Shown: positions 1-7,539 of the stretch, piece after piece
How positions within the stretch are numbered: the stretch's first letter is position 1
How the letters are laid out: every line of letters begins with the position of its first letter
NCBI RefSeq assembly: GCF_001578105.1
Contig: NZ_CP014275.1
Coordinates: forward strand, 558,001 to 622,000
Reading direction: 5' to 3'
DNA length: 64,000 bases
From: Martelella sp. AD-3
GTDB lineage: Bacteria; Pseudomonadota; Alphaproteobacteria; Rhizobiales; Rhizobiaceae
Position numbers and translations under genes: made by a program
Notes under the pieces: generated by a model
What the model saw: only the letters and a program-made list of their open reading frames with translations
What the model was told of the DNA's origin: nothing
The model's database searches: none

Positions 1-337
1 CGCGATGGATCACGGCATAAGGGTTTCTGAAGCGGGCGCGGAAGGCATCGTCCAGCGGAATGCGGGTGATCTCCTGACCGTCAATGGCATCCATCAGGCG
101 TAGATTGTCGATATAGACGGCAATCGCCCGCGCGGCATCGCCGACGCCCAGATAATCGAAGGCATGAAAGGCGTTTGGGCCGAGCTGAATGCCGGCGCCG
201 ATTTCGCCGAGCTTCGGCGCGCGCTCCAGCACCAGCGACTTCAGCCCCTTGTTCGCCAGACCGATGGCGGCGGCAAGGCCGCCGATGCCGCCGCCGGCGA
301 TCAGGATCGGGTCTGCTTCATTTGCGACGTTTGACAT
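1..337 (-). CDS. 3-hydroxybenzoate 6-monooxygenase, N-terminal part
   Basis: This is the first 112 codons of a FAD-dependent aromatic hydroxylase; the rest lies outside the window. The N-terminus carries a Rossmann FAD motif (LIAGGGIGGL, about residues 12-21), a glutamate after strand 2 (VLER), and the GEIGAGIQLGPNA block typical of the salicylate/3-hydroxybenzoate hydroxylase family. Such enzymes convert 3-hydroxybenzoate to gentisate with NADH and O2. It is the last visible gene of the operon that starts near 6334 and contains gentisate dioxygenase, which supports the 3-hydroxybenzoate substrate over salicylate. Start ATG at 337 is preceded by a GAGGAG ribosome site at 343-350. The substrate is inferred from context. 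Confidence 0.85.
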   Translation of the reverse strand, partial: MSNVANEADPILIAGGGIGGLAAAIGLANKGLKSLVLERAPKLGEIGAGIQLGPNAFHAFDYLGVGDAARAIAVYIDNLRLMDAIDGQEITRIPLDDAFRARFRNPYAVIHR

Positions 338-497
338 GACACATCTCCTCTGTGTGCCCGCAAGCCTGGCCTGGGGCATTGAATATGATTTCGGTTATCG
401 GCTGCCGGTACAGGCGACCCCTGCGGGTCGTTTCCGCGAACCGGCGTTCTTCACGCGTTCGGTGCTCCCTTCATCGGGGCGCCGGTGAACCCGTCGC

Positions 498-1760
498 TCA
501 GAACGGGTGCACCATCCAGGGTATGAAGACCACTGCGAGGATGACGGCGAGCGTCGCCGCCACATAGGGCAACACCAGTTTCGACAGTCGCATGACCGAG
601 ACTTTCGACAGGGCCGCCGCGATATAGAGCCCGGTTCCGACCGGAGGCGTGAGCAGGCCGAGAACCAGCGTCATGGCAAGGATCAGCCCGAACTGGATCG
701 GGTCGATGCCATATTGGCTGATGGCCACCGGCAGAAGGATCGGCGTCAGGATGATCAGTGCCGCGATGCCGTCGAGGAACATCCCGACGAGGAACAGGAA
801 GACCACGATCAGCAGGAGGAAGATCGTCGGATCATCCGTCAACGAAACGATGAAGGCCGCGACATGCTGCGGCACCTGATTGAAGGTGAGGACCCAGCCG
901 AAGATCTTCGCGGCGACGATCAGGAACAGAACGATCGCCGAGTTGGCGACGGTCCGGTCGATGATCGGGACGATGCGCCGGAATGTCTGACCCTTGAATT
1001 CGAGAACGGCGAAGACGAGCGCGACAACGATCGCCGCGGCGGCCGATTCCGTCGGCGTGAAGACGCCGAAGGAAATGCCGCCGACGATGACGAGCGGGAT
1101 CAGCATCGCGGCGAGACCGGGGATCGTCGCGGCGATCTTCTGCGAAAAGTTTAGGCGCTCGGTGCCGCCCTGCTGCTTGTGGTTGCGCGTGGCCTGCCAG
1201 AAGGCCAGGACCAGGATCAGGACGAAGAGCGCGATTCCGGGAACGATGCCGGCCATGAACATCTCGGCAATCGAAACCTGGGCGATCACCCCGTAAATGA
1301 TCAGCAGCATCGAGGGCGGAATGATCGGACCGAGAAGGCCGGCCGAAGCCGTCAGGCTGGCGGCATAGCCGCGATCATAGCCGTCGCGCTCCATTTCCGG
1401 AACGACGACCCGGCTCATCACCGCCATCTGGGCCGTTGCCGAGCCCATGATCGCGGCAAGCGCCAGATTGGAGATCAGGTTGACGATGACGAGATTGTGC
1501 GGCAGGCGCGCGATCCACACCCGGACGGATGTGATGATGCGCCGCGTCAGGCCGCTTTCATTCATGATCTCGCCAAGCAGGATGAACAGCGGAATGGCCA
1601 GAAGATCGAAATTTTCCACGGATCCGAAGGAAATCTGCGGAATGGCGGCGATCAGCTGCTCGCGGCCCGACAGGAACACGAAGACGAGGGTGGCGCCGAT
1701 CAGCACGAAGGCGACCGGCATTCCGGTCAGAAGCAGAACGAGAAAGGAAAGTCCGGTCAT
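498..1760 (-). CDS. dctM: TRAP transporter large permease (DctM)
   Basis: A 420-residue, very hydrophobic protein of the DctM/TRAP-T large-subunit family, with about 12 membrane segments and the usual family length (about 425). It begins MTGLSFLVLLLTGMPVAFVL. Its start overlaps the stop of the small permease gene by four bases, the usual dctQM coupling. It would move a carboxylate across the inner membrane with a sodium gradient, fed by the binding protein at 2248-3234. Its place inside the gentisate operon suggests the substrate is 3-hydroxybenzoate or a related aromatic acid; that is inference. A longer upstream reading frame exists, but its extra residues overlap dctQ and look spurious. 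Confidence 0.9.
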   Translation of the reverse strand: MTGLSFLVLLLTGMPVAFVLIGATLVFVFLSGREQLIAAIPQISFGSVENFDLLAIPLFILLGEIMNESGLTRRIITSVRVWIARLPHNLVIVNLISNLALAAIMGSATAQMAVMSRVVVPEMERDGYDRGYAASLTASAGLLGPIIPPSMLLIIYGVIAQVSIAEMFMAGIVPGIALFVLILVLAFWQATRNHKQQGGTERLNFSQKIAATIPGLAAMLIPLVIVGGISFGVFTPTESAAAAIVVALVFAVLEFKGQTFRRIVPIIDRTVANSAIVLFLIVAAKIFGWVLTFNQVPQHVAAFIVSLTDDPTIFLLLIVVFLFLVGMFLDGIAALIILTPILLPVAISQYGIDPIQFGLILAMTLVLGLLTPPVGTGLYIAAALSKVSVMRLSKLVLPYVAATLAVILAVVFIPWMVHPF

Positions 1761-2251
1761 GCTTTTTTCCCCCTGATTTCGCCAGCGGCGCGCGCCACAT
1801 GGGCCAGTGCATGGATCAGCGCGCAGGCGCAGAATATCGGGAAGATGGTGAAGAACGGGGCCTTCGCCCATCCCGTGGTGATCACCTGTTCGAATTCGAC
1901 CACGGGCGAGCGGACCCATGTGACGCCGGCCTTCAGCAGGATGGCGAGCATGATCGTGATCAGCAGCCAGACCAGAAGGTCGATGATCCTGCGCCAGGTT
2001 ACGGAGAAATTGTCGACCAGCAGCGTCACGCCGATCTGGGCGCGGGTGTGAATGGAAATCGACGTCGCGATGAAGGCAAGCCAGACCAGCATGATGGCTG
2101 CCAGTTCCTCGGCAAAGATGATCGGGCGGCCGACAAGGTATCGCATGCCGACATTGGCGACGATCAGCCCGACAAACCCGACCACGAGAAACCTGCTGGC
2201 CCAGCGTTCAAGCTGGACCAGCCCGGCAGATATCTTGCCCAGAAGGTTCAC
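1757..2251 (-). CDS. dctQ: TRAP transporter small permease (DctQ)
   Basis: A 164-residue inner-membrane protein with four predicted membrane helices, the normal size for DctQ. It includes the family's conserved central stretch FAEELAAIMLVWLAFIATS around residues 40-58. It pairs with DctM to form the membrane part of a TRAP importer. It overlaps the end of the dctP gene upstream and the start of dctM downstream by four bases each, so the three proteins are translationally coupled. Confidence 0.9.
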   Translation of the reverse strand: MNLLGKISAGLVQLERWASRFLVVGFVGLIVANVGMRYLVGRPIIFAEELAAIMLVWLAFIATSISIHTRAQIGVTLLVDNFSVTWRRIIDLLVWLLITIMLAILLKAGVTWVRSPVVEFEQVITTGWAKAPFFTIFPIFCACALIHALAHVARAAGEIRGKKA

Positions 2252-3234
2252 TGCGCCTGCTCCGCGACCTGGGCCTGGAACGCGCCGATCAGCGGATAGG
2301 CGGCGAAGCTTGCATCGACGGCTTCATTGGCGGTGGCGAAGGCTTCCTTTCCGTCCGTCAGCCGTGTGACGTCCATCTCGCTTTCAAGCGTTGCCAGGTT
2401 GCCGGCCTCTGCTTCAATCTGCTTCTGCGAGCCCCAGGCGAGCGCCTCGTCCACAACGTCCTGGAAGGCGATCTGCTCGTCTTCCGTCAGAGTGGCCCAG
2501 GTCATGTCCGAGACGACCATCACGGCCGGGAAGGGCATGTGGCTGGTCAGCGTCAGGTCGTGGGCGACTTCCTGGAATTTCAGGCCGACCAGCGCGTCGA
2601 GGTCGATATCGACGCCGTCAAGCAGACCGGTCTGCAGGGCCTGGTAGACCTCGGTAAGGTTGACCGGGGTGGGAACGGCACCCACGGCCTGCCACCAAAC
2701 CTTCATCGCCGGGAAGGGGACGATCCGGATTTTCTTGTTCTGGAGTGCAGCGACATCGGTGGCCGGCTCGTCGCGCATCAGGATGTGGCGCATGCCGGCG
2801 AATGTGTAGCCCATGCCGTGAAGGCCGGCGCGATTGAGCTCGTCGAGCATCTGTCCCGCTGCAGGCGTATCGGCGGCGTCGATCGCGGCGGAAACGTCGG
2901 GGAAAAGATAGGGCGTGAACCAGCCCTGCAGCGAGGGCGCGCGCAGGGATGTGATGGCGGCAGTCATCAGCCCGGCATCGAGAAGACCGGCCGACATCTG
3001 CTGGAACATTTCCTGTTCCGTGCCCAGCTGGCCGGCAGGAAAGATTGCAAGGGTCAGTTCGCCTTCGGTCGCCTCGGGCAGCTTTTCAGCCATCCGCTCG
3101 GCAACCTTGGTCCAGACATGGCTCGGCGGGGTGATGAGGCCCATGCGCAATTCGCGCGCCTCGGCGGCAAAGGGAACGGCGATGATGGTTGCGGAAGCTA
3201 GCAGGGCCTTCAGCCCGAATTTTTGAAACGACAT
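2248..3234 (-). CDS. dctP: TRAP transporter substrate-binding protein (DctP family)
   Basis: A 328-residue periplasmic binding protein with a signal peptide (MSFQKFGLKALLASATIIAV... AEA). DctP-family features follow: MGLITPPSHVW, the ATFPAGQLG-like block FPAGQLGTEQEM, and IRIVPFPAMKVWWQAVGAVPTPVN, where the Arg normally pairs with the ligand carboxylate. Start ATG at 3234 is preferred to longer frames because it gives a proper signal peptide and has an AGGAG site just upstream. It is followed directly by dctQ and dctM and sits 67 bases after the zeta-GST gene. Substrate likely an aromatic carboxylate by context only. Confidence 0.88.
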   Translation of the reverse strand: MSFQKFGLKALLASATIIAVPFAAEARELRMGLITPPSHVWTKVAERMAEKLPEATEGELTLAIFPAGQLGTEQEMFQQMSAGLLDAGLMTAAITSLRAPSLQGWFTPYLFPDVSAAIDAADTPAAGQMLDELNRAGLHGMGYTFAGMRHILMRDEPATDVAALQNKKIRIVPFPAMKVWWQAVGAVPTPVNLTEVYQALQTGLLDGVDIDLDALVGLKFQEVAHDLTLTSHMPFPAVMVVSDMTWATLTEDEQIAFQDVVDEALAWGSQKQIEAEAGNLATLESEMDVTRLTDGKEAFATANEAVDASFAAYPLIGAFQAQVAEQAQ

Positions 3235-3301
3235 GTTTTCTCCTCCAGTTGATGTTGATTGTGCCAGGCGGCCCTCCTCGGTGCGGCCTGAGCGACGTTG
3301 A

Positions 3302-3949
3302 TTACTCCGCGTCGGGCTGATTGCGCGGGTGGGCATTGGCAAAGGCCGGAAGCGCGTTGGCCGCCTCGGCGATCGCGACAAGCCGCGGCATGGCGGAAAG
3401 GTCGACGCCGAAACGGTGAGCCGAGAAAACCTGAGGGATCAGGCAGATATCGGCCAGTCCCGGCGTTTCTCCGAAGCAGAAAGCGGAGGCTGGTTCCTTT
3501 TTCAGGAGCGCCTCGCAGGCGGCGAGACCATCGCCGATCCATCGCCCGCACCAGCGGTCGAGCGCAGCCTGGTCGGCGCCGAATTCGGCTTTCAGATAGT
3601 CGAGAACGCGCAGGTTCTGCAGCGGGTGAATGTCGCAGGCAATCGCCTGGGCGAAGGCACGAACCTTCGCCCTCCTGTCCTTGTCCTCCGGCAGCAACCG
3701 CGCCTTTTCGGGAAAGGTCTCGTCCAGCCATTCGATGATCGCGAGCGACTGGGTCAGGATGAAATCGCCGTCCTCGAGCGCCGGCACCAGCGCCTGCGGG
3801 TTCTTCGCGCGATAGTCAGACTTCTTCTGCTGCCCGCCATCTTTTCGCAGATGCACCGAAACGAAGTCGTAGTCGACATCCTTCAGGTTGAAAGCGATGC
3901 GGCAGCGATAGGCCGAGGATGAGCGGAAATAGCCGTAAAAGCGGATCAT
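3302..3949 (-). CDS. maiA: Zeta-class GST; maleylpyruvate (maleylacetoacetate) isomerase
   Basis: A 215-residue glutathione S-transferase of the zeta class. The N-terminal motif FRSSSAYRCRIAFNLK (about residues 8-23) contains the Ser-Ser-x-x-(C/R) glutathione site of maleylacetoacetate/maleylpyruvate isomerases, and ...QSLAIIEWLDETFP is the conserved thioredoxin-fold end. The enzyme isomerises the cis ring-cleavage product to the trans form using glutathione. Its neighbours are gentisate dioxygenase and fumarylpyruvate hydrolase, so the likely substrate is maleylpyruvate. It overlaps the hydrolase gene upstream by four bases. A second candidate isomerase of a different fold lies in the same operon at 4644-5261. 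Confidence 0.88.
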   Translation of the reverse strand: MIRFYGYFRSSSAYRCRIAFNLKDVDYDFVSVHLRKDGGQQKKSDYRAKNPQALVPALEDGDFILTQSLAIIEWLDETFPEKARLLPEDKDRRAKVRAFAQAIACDIHPLQNLRVLDYLKAEFGADQAALDRWCGRWIGDGLAACEALLKKEPASAFCFGETPGLADICLIPQVFSAHRFGVDLSAMPRLVAIAEAANALPAFANAHPRNQPDAE

Positions 3950-4647
3950 TCCGCCGCTCCGATCGAAAGCTTCACGGGCTGAAGCCCGTCGATGCCGCCG
4001 GTGATCACATCGCCGGAAACGACAGGGCCTACGCCTGCCGGGGTGCCGGTCATGATCACATCGCCGGGGGCGAGATGATAGAATTTCGACAGGTCGCTGA
4101 CGATTTCGTCGACCTTCCAGATCAGGTCCGACAGATGGGCGTCCTGCTTGACCTCGCCGTTGACTTCGAGGTGGATGCGTTGCGGGCCGGGAGTCCCGAA
4201 GGCATCGGCCTTGGTAATGGCGGCGATGACGGCCGATTGTTCGACGTCCTTGCCGAGGTCCCAGGGGCGCTGCTTGGCGCGGGCGGCGAGCTGAAGGTCG
4301 CGTCGGGTCATGTCGAGACCGCAGGCATAGCCGTAGATCGCCGCCTGGGCGGCTGCCCTGTCGGCGCGGAAGACCGGGCTGCCGATGACGATGACGAGTT
4401 CCATCTCGTAGTGGAAATTCTCCGTGCCCGGCGGATAGGCGATCGTCGCGCCGCTGGCCTCGGTCATCAATGCCGACTTGGTGAAATAGAACGGCGCCTC
4501 ACGATCCACCTCGACGCCCATCTCCGCGGCATGGGCCGCATAGTTCCGACCGACACAGAAAATCCGATGGACCGGATATCCGGCGGTTTCACCTTCGACC
4601 GGAATGGTCGGCCATGCGGGGGAGGGGAAGAGAGCCTCTTTGTTCAT
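3946..4647 (-). CDS. Fumarylpyruvate hydrolase (FAH family)
   Basis: A 233-residue fumarylacetoacetate-hydrolase-family protein. The family signatures are visible: FCVGRNYAAHAAEMG, the metal-binding acidic cluster around HYEMELVIVIG (about residues 100-110), and the C-terminal DVIMTGTPAGVGPV. It hydrolyses fumarylpyruvate to fumarate and pyruvate, the last step of the glutathione-dependent gentisate pathway. The gene overlaps both neighbours by four bases, placing it firmly in the operon. NagK of other gentisate pathways has this size. Function from family plus context. Confidence 0.88.
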   Translation of the reverse strand: MNKEALFPSPAWPTIPVEGETAGYPVHRIFCVGRNYAAHAAEMGVEVDREAPFYFTKSALMTEASGATIAYPPGTENFHYEMELVIVIGSPVFRADRAAAQAAIYGYACGLDMTRRDLQLAARAKQRPWDLGKDVEQSAVIAAITKADAFGTPGPQRIHLEVNGEVKQDAHLSDLIWKVDEIVSDLSKFYHLAPGDVIMTGTPAGVGPVVSGDVITGGIDGLQPVKLSIGAAE

Positions 4648-5261
4648 CGGAAAAGTCCTTTCATGTCGGCGCCGCTCAAGACGGCGAGTTCAGGGCAGTT
4701 GGCAGCGGCGAGCGCTGCCGGGAGGTCGTTCCTGCGCGCGCCGTTGCCGAGATCGAAGGCGGCGGCCCAGATGAAGCACGCCCGGGCGCGTGCGCTGTCG
4801 GAAAAAGGGCGCCATGCGCCGAGGGCGTCCGGGGCTTCCGTCCGCCAGCCATCGGCGGAAAGGTCGCGCCAGACGACGTTCAGGTGCACGGCGGTGTGAT
4901 CGAACAGGTGGCGCAGCGCGCGGTCGGGCAATGTGGCGCCGAGTTCGATTTTCGCTCTGAGTTCGTCGTCGCTGTCATGGAGCGGCGGAACGGTGTTTCC
5001 CGCAGCGATCGCCTCGCCCTGGCGCGCAATGCCGCGCGCCTGGTAGGAGACGGCGCAGATCACGTGGGCGGCGGTGCGATCATCCGTGCGCAGGGGCTCG
5101 TAGAGGTCCTGCTCCTTGAGCCGGTTCAAAAAGCGCGCGAAATAGGCCGTGCCCGTGCGCGCAAGATGCAGCATCCCGGCGGGAGCCTCGGGCGCGTCGT
5201 AACGGGCTCCGGGGCCCTGGCGCGCCATCAGCGCGCGTCGGGCTTCGTCAAGGCTCATCAT
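4644..5261 (-). CDS. DinB-fold protein resembling mycothiol-dependent maleylpyruvate isomerase
   Basis: A 205-residue helical protein. The first 150 residues resemble the N-terminal domain of mycothiol-dependent maleylpyruvate isomerase (MDMPI, DinB fold): an early helix LARTGTAYFARFLNRL, DDRTAAHVICAVSYQARGI with a candidate metal His near residue 66, and HLFDHTAVHLNVVWRDL. Starts ATG 5261, overlapping the stop of gentisate dioxygenase as ATGA, and its end overlaps the hydrolase gene. Its position between dioxygenase and hydrolase is exactly where an isomerase belongs. The oddity is that Gram-negative alphaproteobacteria do not make mycothiol and the operon already has a zeta-GST isomerase. 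It may be a second isomerase, a thiol-independent relative, or something else. Confidence 0.6.
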   Translation of the reverse strand: MMSLDEARRALMARQGPGARYDAPEAPAGMLHLARTGTAYFARFLNRLKEQDLYEPLRTDDRTAAHVICAVSYQARGIARQGEAIAAGNTVPPLHDSDDELRAKIELGATLPDRALRHLFDHTAVHLNVVWRDLSADGWRTEAPDALGAWRPFSDSARARACFIWAAAFDLGNGARRNDLPAALAAANCPELAVLSGADMKGLFR

Positions 5262-6334
5262 GCGTCTGCGTCTTCGACCAGGGTGCGGTTGAAGTGCAGA
5301 CGTTCCATGATCGGCGCGTCGGAGAAACGGAAGAGGTCGAATTGCGTTTCGGCCTCCAGTGACCATGCGACCCATGACGGGATGACGAAGATGTCGCCCT
5401 TTTCGAGCGTCTTGCGTTCGCCGTTCATCACGACGGCGCCACGGCCTTCGAAGACCTGGAACACGGTCGAGCCGACCTCGCGGCGCGTTGCCGTTTCCAC
5501 GCCTTCGCGCAGGCGATGGAACTCCGCCCGGATGGTGGGCATGACATCGCCGCCCGTGGTCGGGTTGATATAGCGCACGCCTGCATGGCCTTGGCCGAAG
5601 GTGGCGGGCTGACCTTCCTCCTCGAGCAGCAGCTGCTCGGTGAGCGCCCGGTCGGTATATTCCCAGCGATAGGCGCCGATCGGCGAACTCACCGTATTCC
5701 CGAGGCCGGAAAGCGGGCGCAGGCCCGGATGGCACCACAGGCGTTCGCCGCGCGAATAGTCAGGCGTGGCATAATCGGTCACGCGGTCGGAGCCGAATTC
5801 GAAGAAGCCCACGTCATTCTGATAGGAAAAGGGGATATCGAGGCCGTCGATCCAGGCCATGGGCTGGTCGGTTTCGTTGTGGTGGCCGTGGAAGTTCCAG
5901 CCGGGCGTCAACAGGAAGTCGCCGCGGCTCATGCGCACCGGATCGCCGTTGACGACGGTCCACACACCTTCGCCCTCGACCACGAAACGGAAGGCATTCT
6001 GGGAATGACGGTGTTCGGGCGCCGTTTCCTTCGGACCAAGATACTGGATCGCGCACCACAGCGTCGGCGAGACATAGGCCTCTCCGCCAAGCCCGGGATT
6101 GGCAAGGCCGATGGCGCGGCGCTCTCCGCCGCGGCCGACGGGAACCAGTTCACCGGATCGCTGCGCCAGCGGATAAAGCTCCGACCACTTCCAGACATGG
6201 GCCTTTGCCCTGGGCTTGGGGTGCGCCGGCATCAGGTCGCCGATCTGGGTCCAGAGCGGATTGAGGTGATTTTTCTTGAAGGCCGCGTAAAGCGCGCGCA
6301 GTTCGGCGCTGTCTTCAGGCATCATCATGTTCAT
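5258..6334 (-). CDS. gtdA: Gentisate 1,2-dioxygenase
   Basis: A 358-residue bicupin that opens the gentisate ring to maleylpyruvate using Fe(II) and O2. The first cupin has the iron ligands in PEHRHSQNAFRFVVEGEG (about residues 106-123) and the FHGHHNE loop after LTPGWN. The second cupin is TVFQVFEGRGAVVMNGE...DIFVIPSWVAWS. Length matches the family (about 350-375). It is the first gene of the minus-strand operon, 197 bases from the divergent MarR gene. The ATG at 6334 has GGAGGAG just upstream (6344-6350). Confidence 0.93.
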   Translation of the reverse strand: MNMMMPEDSAELRALYAAFKKNHLNPLWTQIGDLMPAHPKPRAKAHVWKWSELYPLAQRSGELVPVGRGGERRAIGLANPGLGGEAYVSPTLWCAIQYLGPKETAPEHRHSQNAFRFVVEGEGVWTVVNGDPVRMSRGDFLLTPGWNFHGHHNETDQPMAWIDGLDIPFSYQNDVGFFEFGSDRVTDYATPDYSRGERLWCHPGLRPLSGLGNTVSSPIGAYRWEYTDRALTEQLLLEEEGQPATFGQGHAGVRYINPTTGGDVMPTIRAEFHRLREGVETATRREVGSTVFQVFEGRGAVVMNGERKTLEKGDIFVIPSWVAWSLEAETQFDLFRFSDAPIMERLHFNRTLVEDADA

Positions 6335-6360
6335 CGAACGGCTCCTCCTTGGCTCGATTT

Positions 6361-6380
6361 AATAGGACGTGTACTTATTA
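6361..6380. promoter_or_regulatory. Operator-like dyad 1 between gtdA and marR
   Basis: A 20-base AT-rich site with outer arms AATA...TTATT, 27 bases upstream of the gtdA start. A second copy lies at 6399-6418 and matches it at 13 of 20 positions, including both ends. Its position near the gtdA leader fits repression of the catabolic operon by the MarR protein encoded next door. This is inferred; no binding has been shown. Confidence 0.55.
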
Positions 6381-6398
6381 AATTGACCGGCGTCAAGA

Positions 6399-6418
6399 AA
6401 TAATGTGTATGCTTATTA
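6399..6418. promoter_or_regulatory. Operator-like dyad 2 between gtdA and marR
   Basis: The second copy of the dyad, with arms AATAA and TTATT around a GTGTATGC core. It is 38 bases from dyad 1 (start to start). It is nearer the marR side and could serve autoregulation. MarR proteins bind dyads of this length. Confidence 0.55.
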
Positions 6419-6531
6419 TATTCGAAGCGCACGCGCAGCCGACCCCGTGCCGGGAGAACAGCGGGCGGAGGAAGGATCAGTTGCCACAGCGACGATATTC
6501 TGTTTTGACAATGGATAGGTTTGGGGGAGAC

Positions 6532-7011
6532 ATGACGAATCTCGACGACTTGCCGGGGCACCTGATCCGCCGGCTTCAGCAAATCGCCGTATCGGCCTTC
6601 ATGGCCGAGACCGGGGCGGCCGGCTTTGAACTGACGCCGGTGCAATTCGCCGTTCTGGCGCAGCTTTCAAACCATCCCGGAATTGACCAGGCGACGCTTG
6701 CCGGGCTGATTGCCTATGACCGCGTCACGATCGGCGGCGTCATCGCGCGACTGGAGGCGCGCGGGCTCGTTGCGCGGCGCGTCAGTCCGTCCGACCGGCG
6801 CGCCCGCATACTCAAGCTGACTGATGAGGGCGCCCGCTATCTCGATTCCGTCCGGCCGTCCGTGTTTGAGACGCAGGACGTCATCCTGAAGGAGCTCTCG
6901 CCGGAAGAGCGGGAGACGTTTCTCGTGCTTTTGCGCAAGCTGACCGACGCGAACAACGAATTGTCGCGAGCGCCGCTGCGCCGGATCGTTGACGAGACGG
7001 CAAGCGATTAG
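6532..7011 (+). CDS. MarR-family transcriptional regulator
   Basis: A 159-residue winged-helix repressor of the MarR family. The family pattern is clear: LTPVQFAVLAQLSNHPGIDQATLAGLIAYDRVTIGGVIARLEARGLVARRVSPSDRRARILKLTDEG spans recognition helix and wing (about residues 32-100). Start ATG 6532 is chosen because GGGGGAGA lies just before it; an in-frame ATG at 6511 would add seven residues. It is divergent from the gentisate operon and two dyads lie between, so it probably senses a pathway aromatic (3-hydroxybenzoate or gentisate). Ligand not determinable from sequence. Confidence 0.85.
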   Translation: MTNLDDLPGHLIRRLQQIAVSAFMAETGAAGFELTPVQFAVLAQLSNHPGIDQATLAGLIAYDRVTIGGVIARLEARGLVARRVSPSDRRARILKLTDEGARYLDSVRPSVFETQDVILKELSPEERETFLVLLRKLTDANNELSRAPLRRIVDETASD

Positions 7012-7017
7012 AGCGCC

Positions 7018-7037
7018 GTGCGTCCATTCGGACGCAC
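7018..7037. repeat. Dispersed palindromic intergenic hairpin
   Basis: A perfect 8-base stem (GTGCGTCC / GGACGCAC) with an ATTC loop, starting 7 bases after the marR stop codon. Its flanks (gagcgcc... before, acaaagcac after) resemble a palindromic element common between rhizobial genes, recalled from memory. It has no T-run, so it is a weak terminator at best. The rest of 7038-7539 holds no gene that I can support and is presumed to contain the promoter of the barrel gene. Confidence 0.5.
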
Positions 7038-7539
7038 AAAGCACGATGCGCTCGCGCGCGTGTGTCTCCGGCCCGAGGGCTCGCTCACGCTCGCCGGAAC
7101 AGCGACGCCACCAAAGCTATTGTGACGTCGGTCACGCCCTGGGTGCTGACAAGCAATCCCTTCAAGCTTGTCTGATTGCGACTGCGAAGGCCGACCGCGC
7201 CTCGCGGCTTGGTTGCGTTTTCGCCCCATTGCGGAATTATGGTTAAGGCGCTGCAAAAATATCACGCCTGTTCGGGCCTGAGCCTTGCAAATTGGGGCTT
7301 CCGACAGCAGCTTCCTGCCTTCAAGGCTGTGGAAACGCGGCCAACCTCGGAGTATATGTTTTCTTGAAATCGCCTAAAGCGAGCGTTGCGCGCCTGATTT
7401 GCCATGTTTTTTCTACCCTCAGTTTATCGGTTGCTCTTGCATGACGTGCGGTTTCGGACCTCCGCTTGTTTAGGATTTGTTAATGGGCTATCGTCTCCTC
7501 GATTTTTTAGGATGTTTTACGATCGGGAAGCGGCGGTTT

